In this document: in pieces, positions 24,143 through 34,015 of the stretch
How the letters are laid out: the number at the start of each line of letters is the position of its first letter
Position numbering within the stretch: the stretch's first letter is position 1
NCBI GenBank assembly: GCA_030704615.1
Contig: CM060732.1
Coordinates: forward strand, 41,459,053-41,523,052
DNA from: Takakia lepidozioides
Taxonomy: Eukaryota > Streptophyta > Takakiopsida > Takakiales > Takakiaceae
Reading direction: 5' to 3'
DNA length: 64,000 bases
The notes under the pieces: generated by a model
Database searches by the model: none
What the model was told of the DNA's origin: nothing
Seen by the model: only the letters and a program-made list of their open reading frames with translations
Translations under genes and position numbers: made by a program

Positions 24143-25065
24143 TCACTGCCACCCTCTTTGATTCACTGCAATGCAGCTAACGTCAGCAAGGCACCTTCAC
24201 ACACTACAATATCCATGCCCTCACCTCAGAATGCCCGCATGGCACTACAGTCTCGGTGGAACTGAGAGTTCAGGCCAATTGTGTACTCCATCCGCCTGGA
24301 GACCCTCTCCCACGCCGTCATTTGCCTTCAAGTAGTACGTTCTCACATCTTGACACACATGAAAAGGTCCACATTTTGATCTCAGACATTGTGGAAGGGA
24401 GAGCTGCGTGTGAGAAGAAAGAGAAACTATTAGAAGCACCACAGGGTTTTGCTTGCCCTCCCATACCTACAAGGCATGAGGTGACGGTTATCAGAAATTT
24501 TGAAGTTGCTGTGTCAAAAACAACAAGGTGCGAGGTGGATAACACCTGTGGGCAACGGAGAGTCGGTAGCGCCATAATACACATGGTCGGCTCGCATACA
24601 CTTCTTCCATTTTGTCTCCCCGAATCCAGTACGCGACTATCTCCTCTTCCATATCCCCTGCAAATCACATGCTAACTGTAAACACCACAACATATTCTAT
24701 AGAGCGATAGAGATTAGACCTTATATGGTCCAGTTGTTCTATCGACATAGAACTCTATCATCTGTAGGCTTATCACCTATCGAAAGATATAACCTATTGC
24801 CTGATAGAGCAAAATATGGGCTGCGCGATTCATCATCTTTCTGATCAAGTTGGTGTGGCGCTGCTGCAGTTGTGATGATGTAGTCTACCTTGCCTCATTT
24901 TCGGGCCCCACCCGTGTTTCTATGGGAAGGGGGACTCGTGCATTGAGCAAAATTCTGGAAAATGAAACTTAGAAGTAGAGAAGAGAGAGACAAACTGACT
25001 ACTTACGTCTGTCATAACAACAAGCATCTACTCAAGCATTGCAAGAAAGTCGCTCTAGAATTTTC
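24143..25065. other. Divergent intergenic stretch between PPR genes
   Basis: Upstream flank of both the minus-strand PPR gene and the inverted repeat. An AT-rich piece at about 24690-24810 holds repeated ctatcg/gatag words that could pair with each other, but no clear element. No gene recognised. Confidence 0.4.
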
Positions 25066-27626
25066 AGACTTTGCAGGGAGTGCAGTGCTCAACATGGTGC
25101 AGCTGCCAATGTCTGTGTGATGCGTTCTCAAAGAAAGATCTGCTACAGTATTGGGTATGCTCCACTTCCCCCTCTGGCATGAAGAATCTGAACACCACAG
25201 AAGCTGTCCAACCTTGTGCATTCATGCTGTTACCTGCGAAAAGGTGGGGACAGAATCTTGCATTGATCTTTGGGATGTTCATGATGCAGGGCAGTGGGGT
25301 TGCAAGTATGGAGGCAGACCCAGTTGTTTCTTGGGCATCCCAGTGGGGGCGCATGTGTGGGTCTTGGCACGTCCGCTGTTTTGAACGGAGTGAGAGAAAC
25401 TAGAGCGAGGGAATGGAGCAAGAACAGGACGAACAGTTGGGGTACTGGTGGGAATATGGCTTCAGTGTGCGGCGAGGGACGCTTGAAGGAGGCGGTGCAG
25501 CTTTTGGATGTGATGGAGCAACGAGGCTTTTGGGCATATTCCGAGACCTGCGCTCGTCTCTTGCAGGGGTATGCAAAGACGAAGGCCCTCGCAGATGTGA
25601 AGGGGGTCCATGCCCACATCATCAAAAGTGGATTTGAGTCAAACATGTTCCTTGCAAACACCCTTGTCAGCATGTATTGCAAGTGCGGAAGCATTGGGGA
25701 TGCGCGCCGAGTGTTTGACAAAATGCCTCAACGAAATGCGATTTCTTGGACTGCGATGATTGGAGGATTAGCTAAGCAAGGGCAGGGAGAAGCTGCATTT
25801 GAACTCTTTCGGCAAATGGAAAGAGAGGGCGTGAAGGCAGACAGGGTTACTTTCATGAGCATTCTGAATGCATGTGCTGGGCCAGTAGATCTAGAACATG
25901 GCAAGCGGCTCCATGCGGGCATTATTACAGCTGGATTTGAGTCAGATGTGAGAGTGGGGAATGCCCTTGTCAGCATGTATTGCAAGTGCGGGAGTATGGC
26001 GGATGCGCGGCAAATGTTTGATAGGATGCCTAAGCGAGATGTGATCTCGTGGAATGCGATGATTGCAGGATGCGCTCAGCAGGGCCATGATGAGGAAGCC
26101 TTTGGACTCTTTGGGCAAATGCAAAGAGGCGGCGTGACGGCAGACAGAGTGACTTTCTTGAGCATTCTGAGCGCATGTTCGAGCCCAATGGCCCTGGAAT
26201 CCGGCAGGCATCTCCATGTGTCTATCATGAAAGCTGGACTGGAGTCTGATGTTGGAGTGGGGAATGCCCTCATCAGTATGTATTGCAAATGCGGTAGTGT
26301 GGTGGATGGCCGCCGGGTGTTTGACAGTCTGCGCGAACGAGATGTGGTCTCATGGACGGCGATGATTGCTGGATACTCTCAGCATGGTGATTGTGAGAAG
26401 TCTTTTGAACTCTTTCGGCAAATGCAAAGTGCTGGCGTGAAGCCCAACGAGGTCGCTTTCATGAGCATCCTGAACGCATGCGCCAGTCTAGCAGCCCTAG
26501 AAGAGGGCAAGTGGATCCATGACCTCATCGTCAGATCAGGATTGGAGTCAGATGTTCGAGTTTCTAATGCTCTTGTCGACATGTATGCCAAGTGCGGGAG
26601 TGTGGGTGATGCACGACAAGTATTTGACAAAATTCCTCAACGGGACGTGGTCTCATGGAATACCATGGTTGTGGGATATGCCCAGAACGGGATTGGTAAG
26701 GAGGCCCTCCAACTCTTTGAACAAATGTTACACGAAGGAGTGAAGCCAGACTCTGTCACATTTGTTGGTGTTCTCTCTGCATGCAACAGTATGGGCCTGG
26801 TGGACAAAGGCCATAGTTACTTCCTCTCCATGAGTCATGATCATGGCATCCCACCAACAGGAATGCACTATGGCTGCATGGTCGGCCTTCTTGGTCGATC
26901 AGGGCAATTACATGAGGCAGAGGACTTCATCAGCAAAATGCCGGTGGAGCCAAATGCTTCAGTGTGGGGGCCATTGCTTGGTGCATGCAGAATCTATGGT
27001 AATGTGGAGGTAGCAGAACGGGCTGCAGAACATATACTCAAATTCAAACCACAAGATGCCGGAGTGTATGTGCTGCTTTCAAATGTCTATGGTGCGGCTG
27101 GCAGGTGGGATGATATAGCAAAGGTGAGAAAGGCCATGAAGGACAGGGGTGTGAAGAAGGAGCCAGGGCGTAGCTGGATCGAAGTCAAGAATAGGGTACA
27201 TACGTTCGGTGTAGAAGATAGATCGCACCCGCAGACCGAGGAGATATATGCTGCGTTGGAAAGATTGGATAGACAAATTAAGGAAGTGGGATATGTTCCT
27301 GATACACGCTTTGTGTTACATGATGTGGATCAGAAGATGAAGGAACAGGCTCTTGGCTATCATAGTGAAAAGCTGGCCATTGCGTTTGGGCTCATCAGCA
27401 CGCCCCCTGGGACACCTATCCGCATAATTAAAAATCTCAGGGTATGTGGGGATTGCCACACTGCCAGCAAATTTATCTCCACAATTGTTGGGCGTGAGAT
27501 CATAGCAAGGGATGCCAACCGCTTTCATCATTTCAAGAATGGGGTGTGTTCTTGTGGGGATTATTGGTGATGACAACTCCACACGCGCCAACACGATCTT
27601 CCATTTATGGAGTCTTAAGCGAATGT
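25066..27626 (+). repeat. Left arm of a large inverted repeat (2,561 bp)
   Basis: This arm is the reverse complement of 30431-32991. Paired positions always sum to 58,057, so I see no net indel between the arms. Outer edge: agactttgcaggg is shared, then the flanks differ. Inner edge: cttaagcgaatgt is shared, then the flanks differ. I found 11 differences by eye; ten lie in the last 373 bp of this arm. Confidence 0.95.
25456..27570 (+). CDS. PLS-class PPR protein with E1-E2-DYW domains, left copy
   Basis: The frame is open from 25285, but the first in-frame ATG is 25456, giving 704 residues without introns. P, L and S repeats fill residues ~1-470, with motifs such as NTLVSMYCKCGSIGDARRV and ISWNAMIAGCAQQGHDEEA. 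E1 and E2 follow (VWGPLLGACRIYGNVEVAE, YVLLSNVYGAAGRWDDIA), then the PG box (PGRSWIEVKN). The DYW deaminase has the zinc signature HSE at residue 636 and CGDC at 664-667, and ends exactly in GDYW. DYW proteins recognise and deaminate specific cytidines in plastid or mitochondrial RNA. Targeting is unclear because the N-terminus from ATG 25456 starts close to the first repeats; an upstream exon is possible (AG acceptor-like at 25289). All conserved DYW residues are canonical in this copy. Confidence 0.88.
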   Translation: MASVCGEGRLKEAVQLLDVMEQRGFWAYSETCARLLQGYAKTKALADVKGVHAHIIKSGFESNMFLANTLVSMYCKCGSIGDARRVFDKMPQRNAISWTAMIGGLAKQGQGEAAFELFRQMEREGVKADRVTFMSILNACAGPVDLEHGKRLHAGIITAGFESDVRVGNALVSMYCKCGSMADARQMFDRMPKRDVISWNAMIAGCAQQGHDEEAFGLFGQMQRGGVTADRVTFLSILSACSSPMALESGRHLHVSIMKAGLESDVGVGNALISMYCKCGSVVDGRRVFDSLRERDVVSWTAMIAGYSQHGDCEKSFELFRQMQSAGVKPNEVAFMSILNACASLAALEEGKWIHDLIVRSGLESDVRVSNALVDMYAKCGSVGDARQVFDKIPQRDVVSWNTMVVGYAQNGIGKEALQLFEQMLHEGVKPDSVTFVGVLSACNSMGLVDKGHSYFLSMSHDHGIPPTGMHYGCMVGLLGRSGQLHEAEDFISKMPVEPNASVWGPLLGACRIYGNVEVAERAAEHILKFKPQDAGVYVLLSNVYGAAGRWDDIAKVRKAMKDRGVKKEPGRSWIEVKNRVHTFGVEDRSHPQTEEIYAALERLDRQIKEVGYVPDTRFVLHDVDQKMKEQALGYHSEKLAIAFGLISTPPGTPIRIIKNLRVCGDCHTASKFISTIVGREIIARDANRFHHFKNGVCSCGDYW

Positions 27627-29272
27627 ACCAATCCACTAGCTTTGCAACAGGGCAAACGCCTCCATGCAGACATTATCGAAGCCGGACTAGAGTCAGATAT
27701 CGGAGTGGGAAATGCCATTATTACTATGTATTGCAAATGTGGTGAGTGTGCTGGATGCGCGGAGAGTGTTTGACAAAATGCCCAAGCGAGATGTGATCTC
27801 ATGGAATGCAATGATCACGGGATTCGCCCAGCAAAGGCACAGTGAAGAGGCCTTTGAACTATTTAGGCCAATGCAACGTCGAGATGTAAGCACAGACAAG
27901 GTCACTTTCATAAGCATCCTGAATGCATGTGCCAGTCCAGGTGACCTGGAAGAGGGCAATCGGCTCCATGCGGCTGTGAGCAAAGCTGGATTGGAGTCGG
28001 ATGTCCAAGTGGGGACTGCCCTAGTCAGAATGTATTGCAAGTGCGGAAATGTGTCTGATGCGCGCAGAGTGTTCGACAAAATGCCTACGCGAGACCTTAT
28101 CTCATGGAATGCCATGATCGCAGGATTAGCGCAGCAACGACATTGTGAGGAAAATGCAACAAGAAGGCCTCAAGGCAGGCAAGCTCACATTCCTAAGCAT
28201 CCTCAATGCATGTGATGGCCCACTAGCTCTGGAACAGGGTAAATGGCTGCATGCTGGTATCATCAAAGCTGGATTGGAGTCAGATGTGCAGGTGGGCAAT
28301 GCCCTCGTGACCATGTATTGCAAATGCGGGAGTTTAATGGCGCGTGCTGTGTTTGACAGAATGCCCAAGCGAAATGATATATCATGGAATGCTCTAATTG
28401 CAGGAGTAGCTCAGCAAGGGCATGGTGAAGAGGCAGTTGAACTCTTTTGGCAAATGCAAAGAGAAGGCATTCACCCTAATGAGGTCACTTTCATTAGTAT
28501 CCTCAATGCATCCTCCAGCTTGGCAGCTCTAGAAGTGGGCAAGGAAGCTCATGCCCTCATCAGCAACTCTGGATTTGAGTCAGATGTCCGAGTGTGTAAT
28601 GCCCTCATTGACATGTATGCCAAGTGTGGGAGTCTAGGAGGTGCTCGGAGAGCCTTTGACACAATGCCTCAAAGAGATGTGATCACTTGGAATTCAATGA
28701 TAGTAGCATATGCTCGGCATGGGCTAGGTAAAGGGGCCCTCCACCTCTTTGAAGAGATGTTGTGGGAAGGGTGTAAGCCAGACAATGTCACGTCGTCAGT
28801 GTTCTTTCTGCATGCAGCCATATGGCCCTCGTGGAGGAAGGTAATCACTACTTCCTCTCCATGAGAATAGATCATGGCATCACACCCATAGGTAAGCACT
28901 ATGGCTGCATGGTTGATGTTCTAGGCCGTGCAGGCCACTTGGCTGATGCTGAGGACTTGATCAACAAAATGCCATTTGAGCCAGATGCTTCTGTCTGGGG
29001 GGCCTTGCTTGGCGCTTGCAAAATCCATGGCAACGTGGAGGTAGCAGAACGTGCTGCAGAATGTATCCTCAAGATGGAACCTGAAATGCTGCAGTGTATG
29101 TGCTGCTTTCAAACATCTATGCTGCAGCTGGCCGGTGGGATGATATAACAATGGTGAGGAAGGCAATGAACGATAGAGGTGTACAGAGTGACCTAGGGCA
29201 CAATTGGATTGACGTCCAGAACAGGGTACATCTCATTCCAGTGCAGGTAACCTGTCACTCCCCAGCACCATT
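27571..29272 (+). pseudogene. PLS-class PPR pseudogene in the inverted-repeat spacer
   Basis: Right after the DYW stop, a second PPR sequence begins: GVLSECTNPLALQQGKRLHA, then YCKCG, SVLDARRVFDKMPKRDVISW and so on. Frames change at least four times (around 27750, 28150, 28800 and 29090), linking pieces that read NACASPGDLEEGNRLHA, VRKMQQEGLKAGKLTF, HYGCMVDVLGRAGHLADAED and YVLLSNIYAAAGRWDD. It decays into unrelated sequence after NRVHLIPVQ, so the DYW domain is absent. It resembles the adjacent intact gene and probably arose by old tandem duplication. The left arm of the inverted repeat ends inside its first codons. Confidence 0.9.
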
Positions 29273-30430
29273 TAGAAGGAGGATGACAGGGAGACAAACT
29301 CACAAAATGTCCTTGGAGAACGGCGATCAGCAAGGAAATGTCAAGGCAGATACAGAAAACAGATGACATACTAGACCAGAGTGAACTTAGATACTGCATC
29401 ATACCCTAGAGCATAGAGCATGTGCACAGCACACATTTAATCTGGGAGAAATTAGACAGCAGCACTGCTGGCACAGAACCCTTGCCAGACAGTTTCTGTA
29501 GCTAGTTTGTTTACCGACAATATTGGGTCCCAAGTAGTTACTTTCCTTTAGGCACCTGCTAAAGCCACATTTCTGTGAGGAAGTGCTATAACCATTTAGA
29601 GTTTGAATGTGTTGAAGGCACAGATTGTGCCACATACATCTAGTAGATGAGATGAAGGTGTTTAGACAGATAAACATCAAATCACCATAGCAGAACATTC
29701 AATGACTTGTACTCACAGCCACAAAGATTCAGCCATCCGCAGTCACAAGATCATGGCACCAAGCAGACATCATACCATACATGATAAACCACTGAGTTGA
29801 AAACTTGAGACTTACATCAGGTTTTCCGAAAATAGCGAATGACAGAGCCCAGATCAAGTAACCAGCACATGATGAAGACTAAACCAAAGAGGAAATTGGG
29901 AAGTCAAAAGAGCACCTTCAACAATGTGCACAGTAGCAGATGGGCAGATCAGACTGCGTTTTACTGAGATACGCACATGGGCACCATCCATTAAAGCGGT
30001 GCCCTTTGTTTTTTGCATCCGTGTGGCATACACTGCCTCAAGAGAGATCCTCTGAACCCCAAGGAACTGCAATAAGACTGGTCACAATCTCAGAAAAACA
30101 TCATTAATATGAAAGATACTCATTAATGTAGGATACTGTTGCAACTGAAAGCACCGAATGGAGAAGGTTGGAGAAGGGTTCATACCACTCAATGATGCCT
30201 TGACTTCAGCTCATTTATTTTCACCAATGACCTCTGCCAAAACCCTGCAAGCAACAGTTGTGGCCAGTTTACCAAACTGTGAATAGGACAATGCCCAACG
30301 CACAATCTGCAAGATTCATGGTTGCCTGTCACAAATGGGCATCAGATCAACGAGAAATATATGAGAGGTATAACCTCCTTGAATCTTGTGGCCATTAGAC
30401 TCACCCTGAACAAGACCGACAGCTTGCCAG
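29273..30430. other. Remainder of the inverted-repeat spacer
   Basis: About 1.15 kb without a recognised gene apart from the exon-like minus-strand frame listed separately. No mobile element was recognised that would explain the inversion. Confidence 0.4.
29899..30069 (-). other. Exon-like minus-strand open frame, unrecognised
   Basis: On the minus strand an acceptor-like ttattgcag is followed by an open frame reading FLGVQRISLEAVYATRMQKT, KGTALMDGAHVRISVKRS and ICPSATVHIVEG, with a GT donor-like site within the last codons. The composition looks coding rather than random, but I do not recognise the family and see no neighbouring exons. It may be a captured gene piece. Confidence 0.3.
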
Positions 30431-32991
30431 ACATTCGCTTAAGACTCCATACACGGAAGATCGTGTTGGTGCGTGTGGAGTTGTCATCACCAATAATCCC
30501 CACAAGAACACACCCCATTCTTGAAATGATGAAAGCGGTTGGCATCCCTTGCTATGATCTCACACCCAACAATTGTGGAGATAAATTTGCTGGTAGTGTG
30601 GCAATCCCCACATACCCTGAGATTTTTAATTATGCAGATAGGTGTCCCAGGGGGCGTGCTGATGAGCCCAAACACAATGGCCAGCTTTTCACTATGATAG
30701 CCAAGAGCCTGTTCCTTCATCTTCTGATCCACATCATGTAACACAAAGCGTGTATTGGGAACATATCCCACTTCCTTAATTTGTCTATCCAATCTTTCCA
30801 ACACAGCATATATCTCCTCGGTCTGCGGGTGCGATCTATCTTCTACACCGAACGTATGTACCCTATTCTTGACTTCGATCCAGCTACGCCCTGGCTCCTT
30901 CTTCACACCCCTGTCCTTCATGGCCTTTCTCACCTTTGCTATATCATCCCACCTGCCAGCCGCACCATAGACATTTGAAAGCAGCACATACACTCCGGCA
31001 TCTTGTGGTTTGAATTTGAGTATATGTTCTGCAGCCCGTTCTGCTACCTCCACATTACCATAGATTCTGCATGCACCAAGCAATGGCCCCCACACTGAAG
31101 CATTTGGCTCCACCGGCATTTTGCTGATGAAGTCCTCTGCCTCATGTAATTGCCCTGATCGACCAAGAAGGCCGACCATGCAGCCATAGTGCATTCCTGT
31201 TGGTGGGATGCCATGATCATGACTCATGGAGAGGAAGTAACTATGGCCTTTGTCCACCAGGCCCATACTGTTGCATGCAGAGAGAACACCAACAAATGTG
31301 ACAGAGTCTGGCTTCACTCCTTCGTGTAACATTTGTTCAAAGAGTTGGAGGGCCTCCTTACCAATCCCGTTCTGGGCATATCCCACAACCATGGTATTCC
31401 ATGAGACCACGTCCCGTTGAGGAATTTTGTCAAATACTTGTCGTGCATCACCCACACTCCCGCACTTGGCATACATGTCGACAAGAGCATTAGAAACTCG
31501 AACATCTGACTCCAATCCTGATCTGACGATGAGGTCATGGATCCACTTGCCCTCTTCTAGGGCTGCTAGACTGGCGCATGCGTTCAGGATGCTCATGAAA
31601 GCGACCTCGTTGGGCTTCACGCCAGCACTTTGCATTTGCCGAAAGAGTTCAAAAGACTTCTCACAATCACCATGCTGAGAGTATCCAGCAATCATCGCCG
31701 TCCATGAGACCACATCTCGTTCGCGCAGACTGTCAAACACCCGGCGGCCATCCACCACACTACCGCATTTGCAATACATACTGATGAGGGCATTCCCCAC
31801 TCCAACATCAGACTCCAGTCCAGCTTTCATGATAGACACATGGAGATGCCTGCCGGATTCCAGGGCCATTGGGCTCGAACATGCGCTCAGAATGCTCAAG
31901 AAAGTCACTCTGTCTGCCGTCACGCCGCCTCTTTGCATTTGCCCAAAGAGTCCAAAGGCTTCCTCATCATGGCCCTGCTGAGCGCATCCTGCAATCATCG
32001 CATTCCACGAGATCACATCTCGCTTAGGCATCCTATCAAACATTTGCCGCGCATCCGCCATACTCCCGCACTTGCAATACATGCTGACAAGGGCATTCCC
32101 CACTCTCACGTCTGACTCAAATCCAGCTGTAATAATGCCCGCATGGAGCCGCTTGCCATGTTCTAGATCTACTGGCCCAGCACATGCATTCAGAATGCTC
32201 ATGAAAGTAACCCTGTCTGCCTTCACGCCCTCTCTTTCCATTTGCCGAAAGAGTTCAAATGCAGCTTCTCCCTGCCCTTGCTTAGCTAATCCTCCAATCA
32301 TCGCAGTCCAAGAAATCGCATTTCGTTGAGGCATTTTGTCAAACACTCGGCGCGCATCCCCAATGCTTCCGCACTTGCAATACATGCTGACAAGGGTGTT
32401 TGCAAGGAACATGTTTGACTCAAATCCACTTTTGATGATGTGGGCATGGACCCCCTTCACATCTGCGAGGGCCTTCGTCTTTGCATACCCCTGCAAGAGA
32501 CGAGCGCAGGTCTCGGAATATGCCCAAAAGCCTCGTTGCTCCATCACATCCAAAAGCTGCACCGCCTCCTTCAAGCGTCCCTCGCCGCACACTGAAGCCA
32601 TATTCCCACCAGTACCCCAACTGTTCGTCCTGTTCTTGCTCCATTCCCTCGCTCTAGTTTCTCTCACTCCGTTCAAAACAGCGGACGTGCCAAGACCCAC
32701 ACATGCGCCCCCACTGGGATGCCCAAGAAACAACTGGGTCTGCCTCCATACTTGCAACCCCACTGCCCTGCATCATGAACATCCCAAAGATCAATGCAAG
32801 ATTCTGTCCCCACCTTTTCGCAGGTAACAGCATGAATGCACAAGGTTGGACAGCTTCTGTGGTGTTCAGATTCTTCATGCCAGAGGGGGAAGTGGAGCAT
32901 ACCCAATACTGTAGCAGATCTTTCTTTGAGAACGCATCACACAGACATTGGCAGCTGCACCATGTTGAGCACTGCACTCCCTGCAAAGTCT
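30431..32991 (-). repeat. Right arm of the large inverted repeat (2,561 bp)
   Basis: Reverse complement of 25066-27626. The inner end stops 18 codons into the spacer pseudogene sequence, whereas the left arm continues into it. That suggests the right arm is the derived copy. Confidence 0.95.
30487..32601 (-). CDS. PLS-class PPR protein with E1-E2-DYW domains, right copy
   Basis: A 704-residue frame equivalent to the left-arm gene, convergent with it. It is uninterrupted and keeps the HSE and CGDC zinc ligands and the terminal GDYW. Six residues differ from the left copy, all in the DYW region: A to V (EEIYAVLERL), D to N (VPNTRF), A to V (LAIVFGL), R to C (PICIIKN), A to T (CHTTSK) and R to C (VGCEIIA). 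Left-copy residues match the usual family sequence, so this copy seems to be accumulating damage. It may still be translated, but editing activity is uncertain, particularly with the R-to-C changes close to the zinc site. Confidence 0.82.
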   Translation of the reverse strand: MASVCGEGRLKEAVQLLDVMEQRGFWAYSETCARLLQGYAKTKALADVKGVHAHIIKSGFESNMFLANTLVSMYCKCGSIGDARRVFDKMPQRNAISWTAMIGGLAKQGQGEAAFELFRQMEREGVKADRVTFMSILNACAGPVDLEHGKRLHAGIITAGFESDVRVGNALVSMYCKCGSMADARQMFDRMPKRDVISWNAMIAGCAQQGHDEEAFGLFGQMQRGGVTADRVTFLSILSACSSPMALESGRHLHVSIMKAGLESDVGVGNALISMYCKCGSVVDGRRVFDSLRERDVVSWTAMIAGYSQHGDCEKSFELFRQMQSAGVKPNEVAFMSILNACASLAALEEGKWIHDLIVRSGLESDVRVSNALVDMYAKCGSVGDARQVFDKIPQRDVVSWNTMVVGYAQNGIGKEALQLFEQMLHEGVKPDSVTFVGVLSACNSMGLVDKGHSYFLSMSHDHGIPPTGMHYGCMVGLLGRSGQLHEAEDFISKMPVEPNASVWGPLLGACRIYGNVEVAERAAEHILKFKPQDAGVYVLLSNVYGAAGRWDDIAKVRKAMKDRGVKKEPGRSWIEVKNRVHTFGVEDRSHPQTEEIYAVLERLDRQIKEVGYVPNTRFVLHDVDQKMKEQALGYHSEKLAIVFGLISTPPGTPICIIKNLRVCGDCHTTSKFISTIVGCEIIARDANRFHHFKNGVCSCGDYW

Positions 32992-34015
32992 CTGAGAATG
33001 ATGATGCACATCTACATTACAGCGCATCTCGATCGTAACCTGCCAACAGCCTCTGTTGGGACCTCAATTCGCGTGAGTCTTGCATACGGGCAGGGTTTCT
33101 TTCCCACATTTACGGTCACAGACTGTGCAAATGGCCGCACGTACAGTACTGAATTACGAGTTCTGCTGTTTTCGGGAGATTTCTGGAGTGCAAAGTGATA
33201 GGAGGGACCTCTCTCAAGCTACAGTATGTATGACTGTCCATCTGTGGGTGGTGCGAATGCTGATTCTTGCAGGGTCAGGTCTGGTGATTTCCGATAAGCC
33301 GTAGTGGATGTTGAAGGTGCTCTGCAATTTGGGTGGGTTGCTTCTTAGTGGGTGTTGTTTACACATTTGGTTACAATCTCATGGTGAGACGGCAAAGCGC
33401 CGGAGGCTCGCAAACAGTGAGATGGTTTCCAGCTTGGTGGTACGTACATTCATTCGCATCATGTCCTTTTCATGTCGGGACGATGATAGGATGGCAGAAT
33501 TTCAGCTGAAGGGAGTTGTGGGAATCGGTGGTTTTGGAGATGTAGTAATGGGATGGCGGGAGCAGAAGGATAGGGCTCTACACTGTACAGATTCCTATTT
33601 TTTGTTTGTATATCATTTTGTCTCTGAAGTGATCTGTTTTTGAGTTTGAACTGCTGTTTCCCGTTTGCGACTAGAGCGATGTATGTTGCAGGTCACTTTC
33701 TTCCTGTCACCTGAGATGGAGGTTGGTAATTTAAAGAAGATGCATCACACTCGAGATCATGAGCTCCTGCCTTTACCGTTGTAATTGACCTCCCTCGGTG
33801 GTGGAGTGCGATGGGCTTCCAAAGGCAATTGTGGAGTCTTCGGTATGGTGAATTTTGATCCCTCTTCTTTGCTCCATTGTTCTGGACAACGTCAATGAAA
33901 GTAGCATTGAGGATACTACGGGTACGAATAACATGAGTGAATCATTCGTACAGCAGTTCTTGACTGTCGCTCCAAATGGCCATGCAGAGTAGTAGGGTTT
34001 CGATTCTGGAAAGAA
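32992..34015. other. Interval between the inverted repeat and the next PPR gene
   Basis: No recognised gene. An open frame at 33308-33643 contains a Gly-rich GVVGIGGFGDVVMGW stretch but no known domain. It should include the 5' flanks of the right-arm PPR gene and of the gene at 34016. Confidence 0.4.

Noticed and set aside
25230-25721. 163-codon minus-strand ORF inside the DYW gene (and its mirror at 32336-32827)
   Set aside because: Antisense shadow of PPR codons. It recurs wherever the repeats occur.
25066-32991. A foldback transposon or composite transposon as the cause of the inverted repeat
   Set aside because: No transposase, terminal motif or target-site duplication is visible at the arm ends, so a segmental inverted duplication is preferred.
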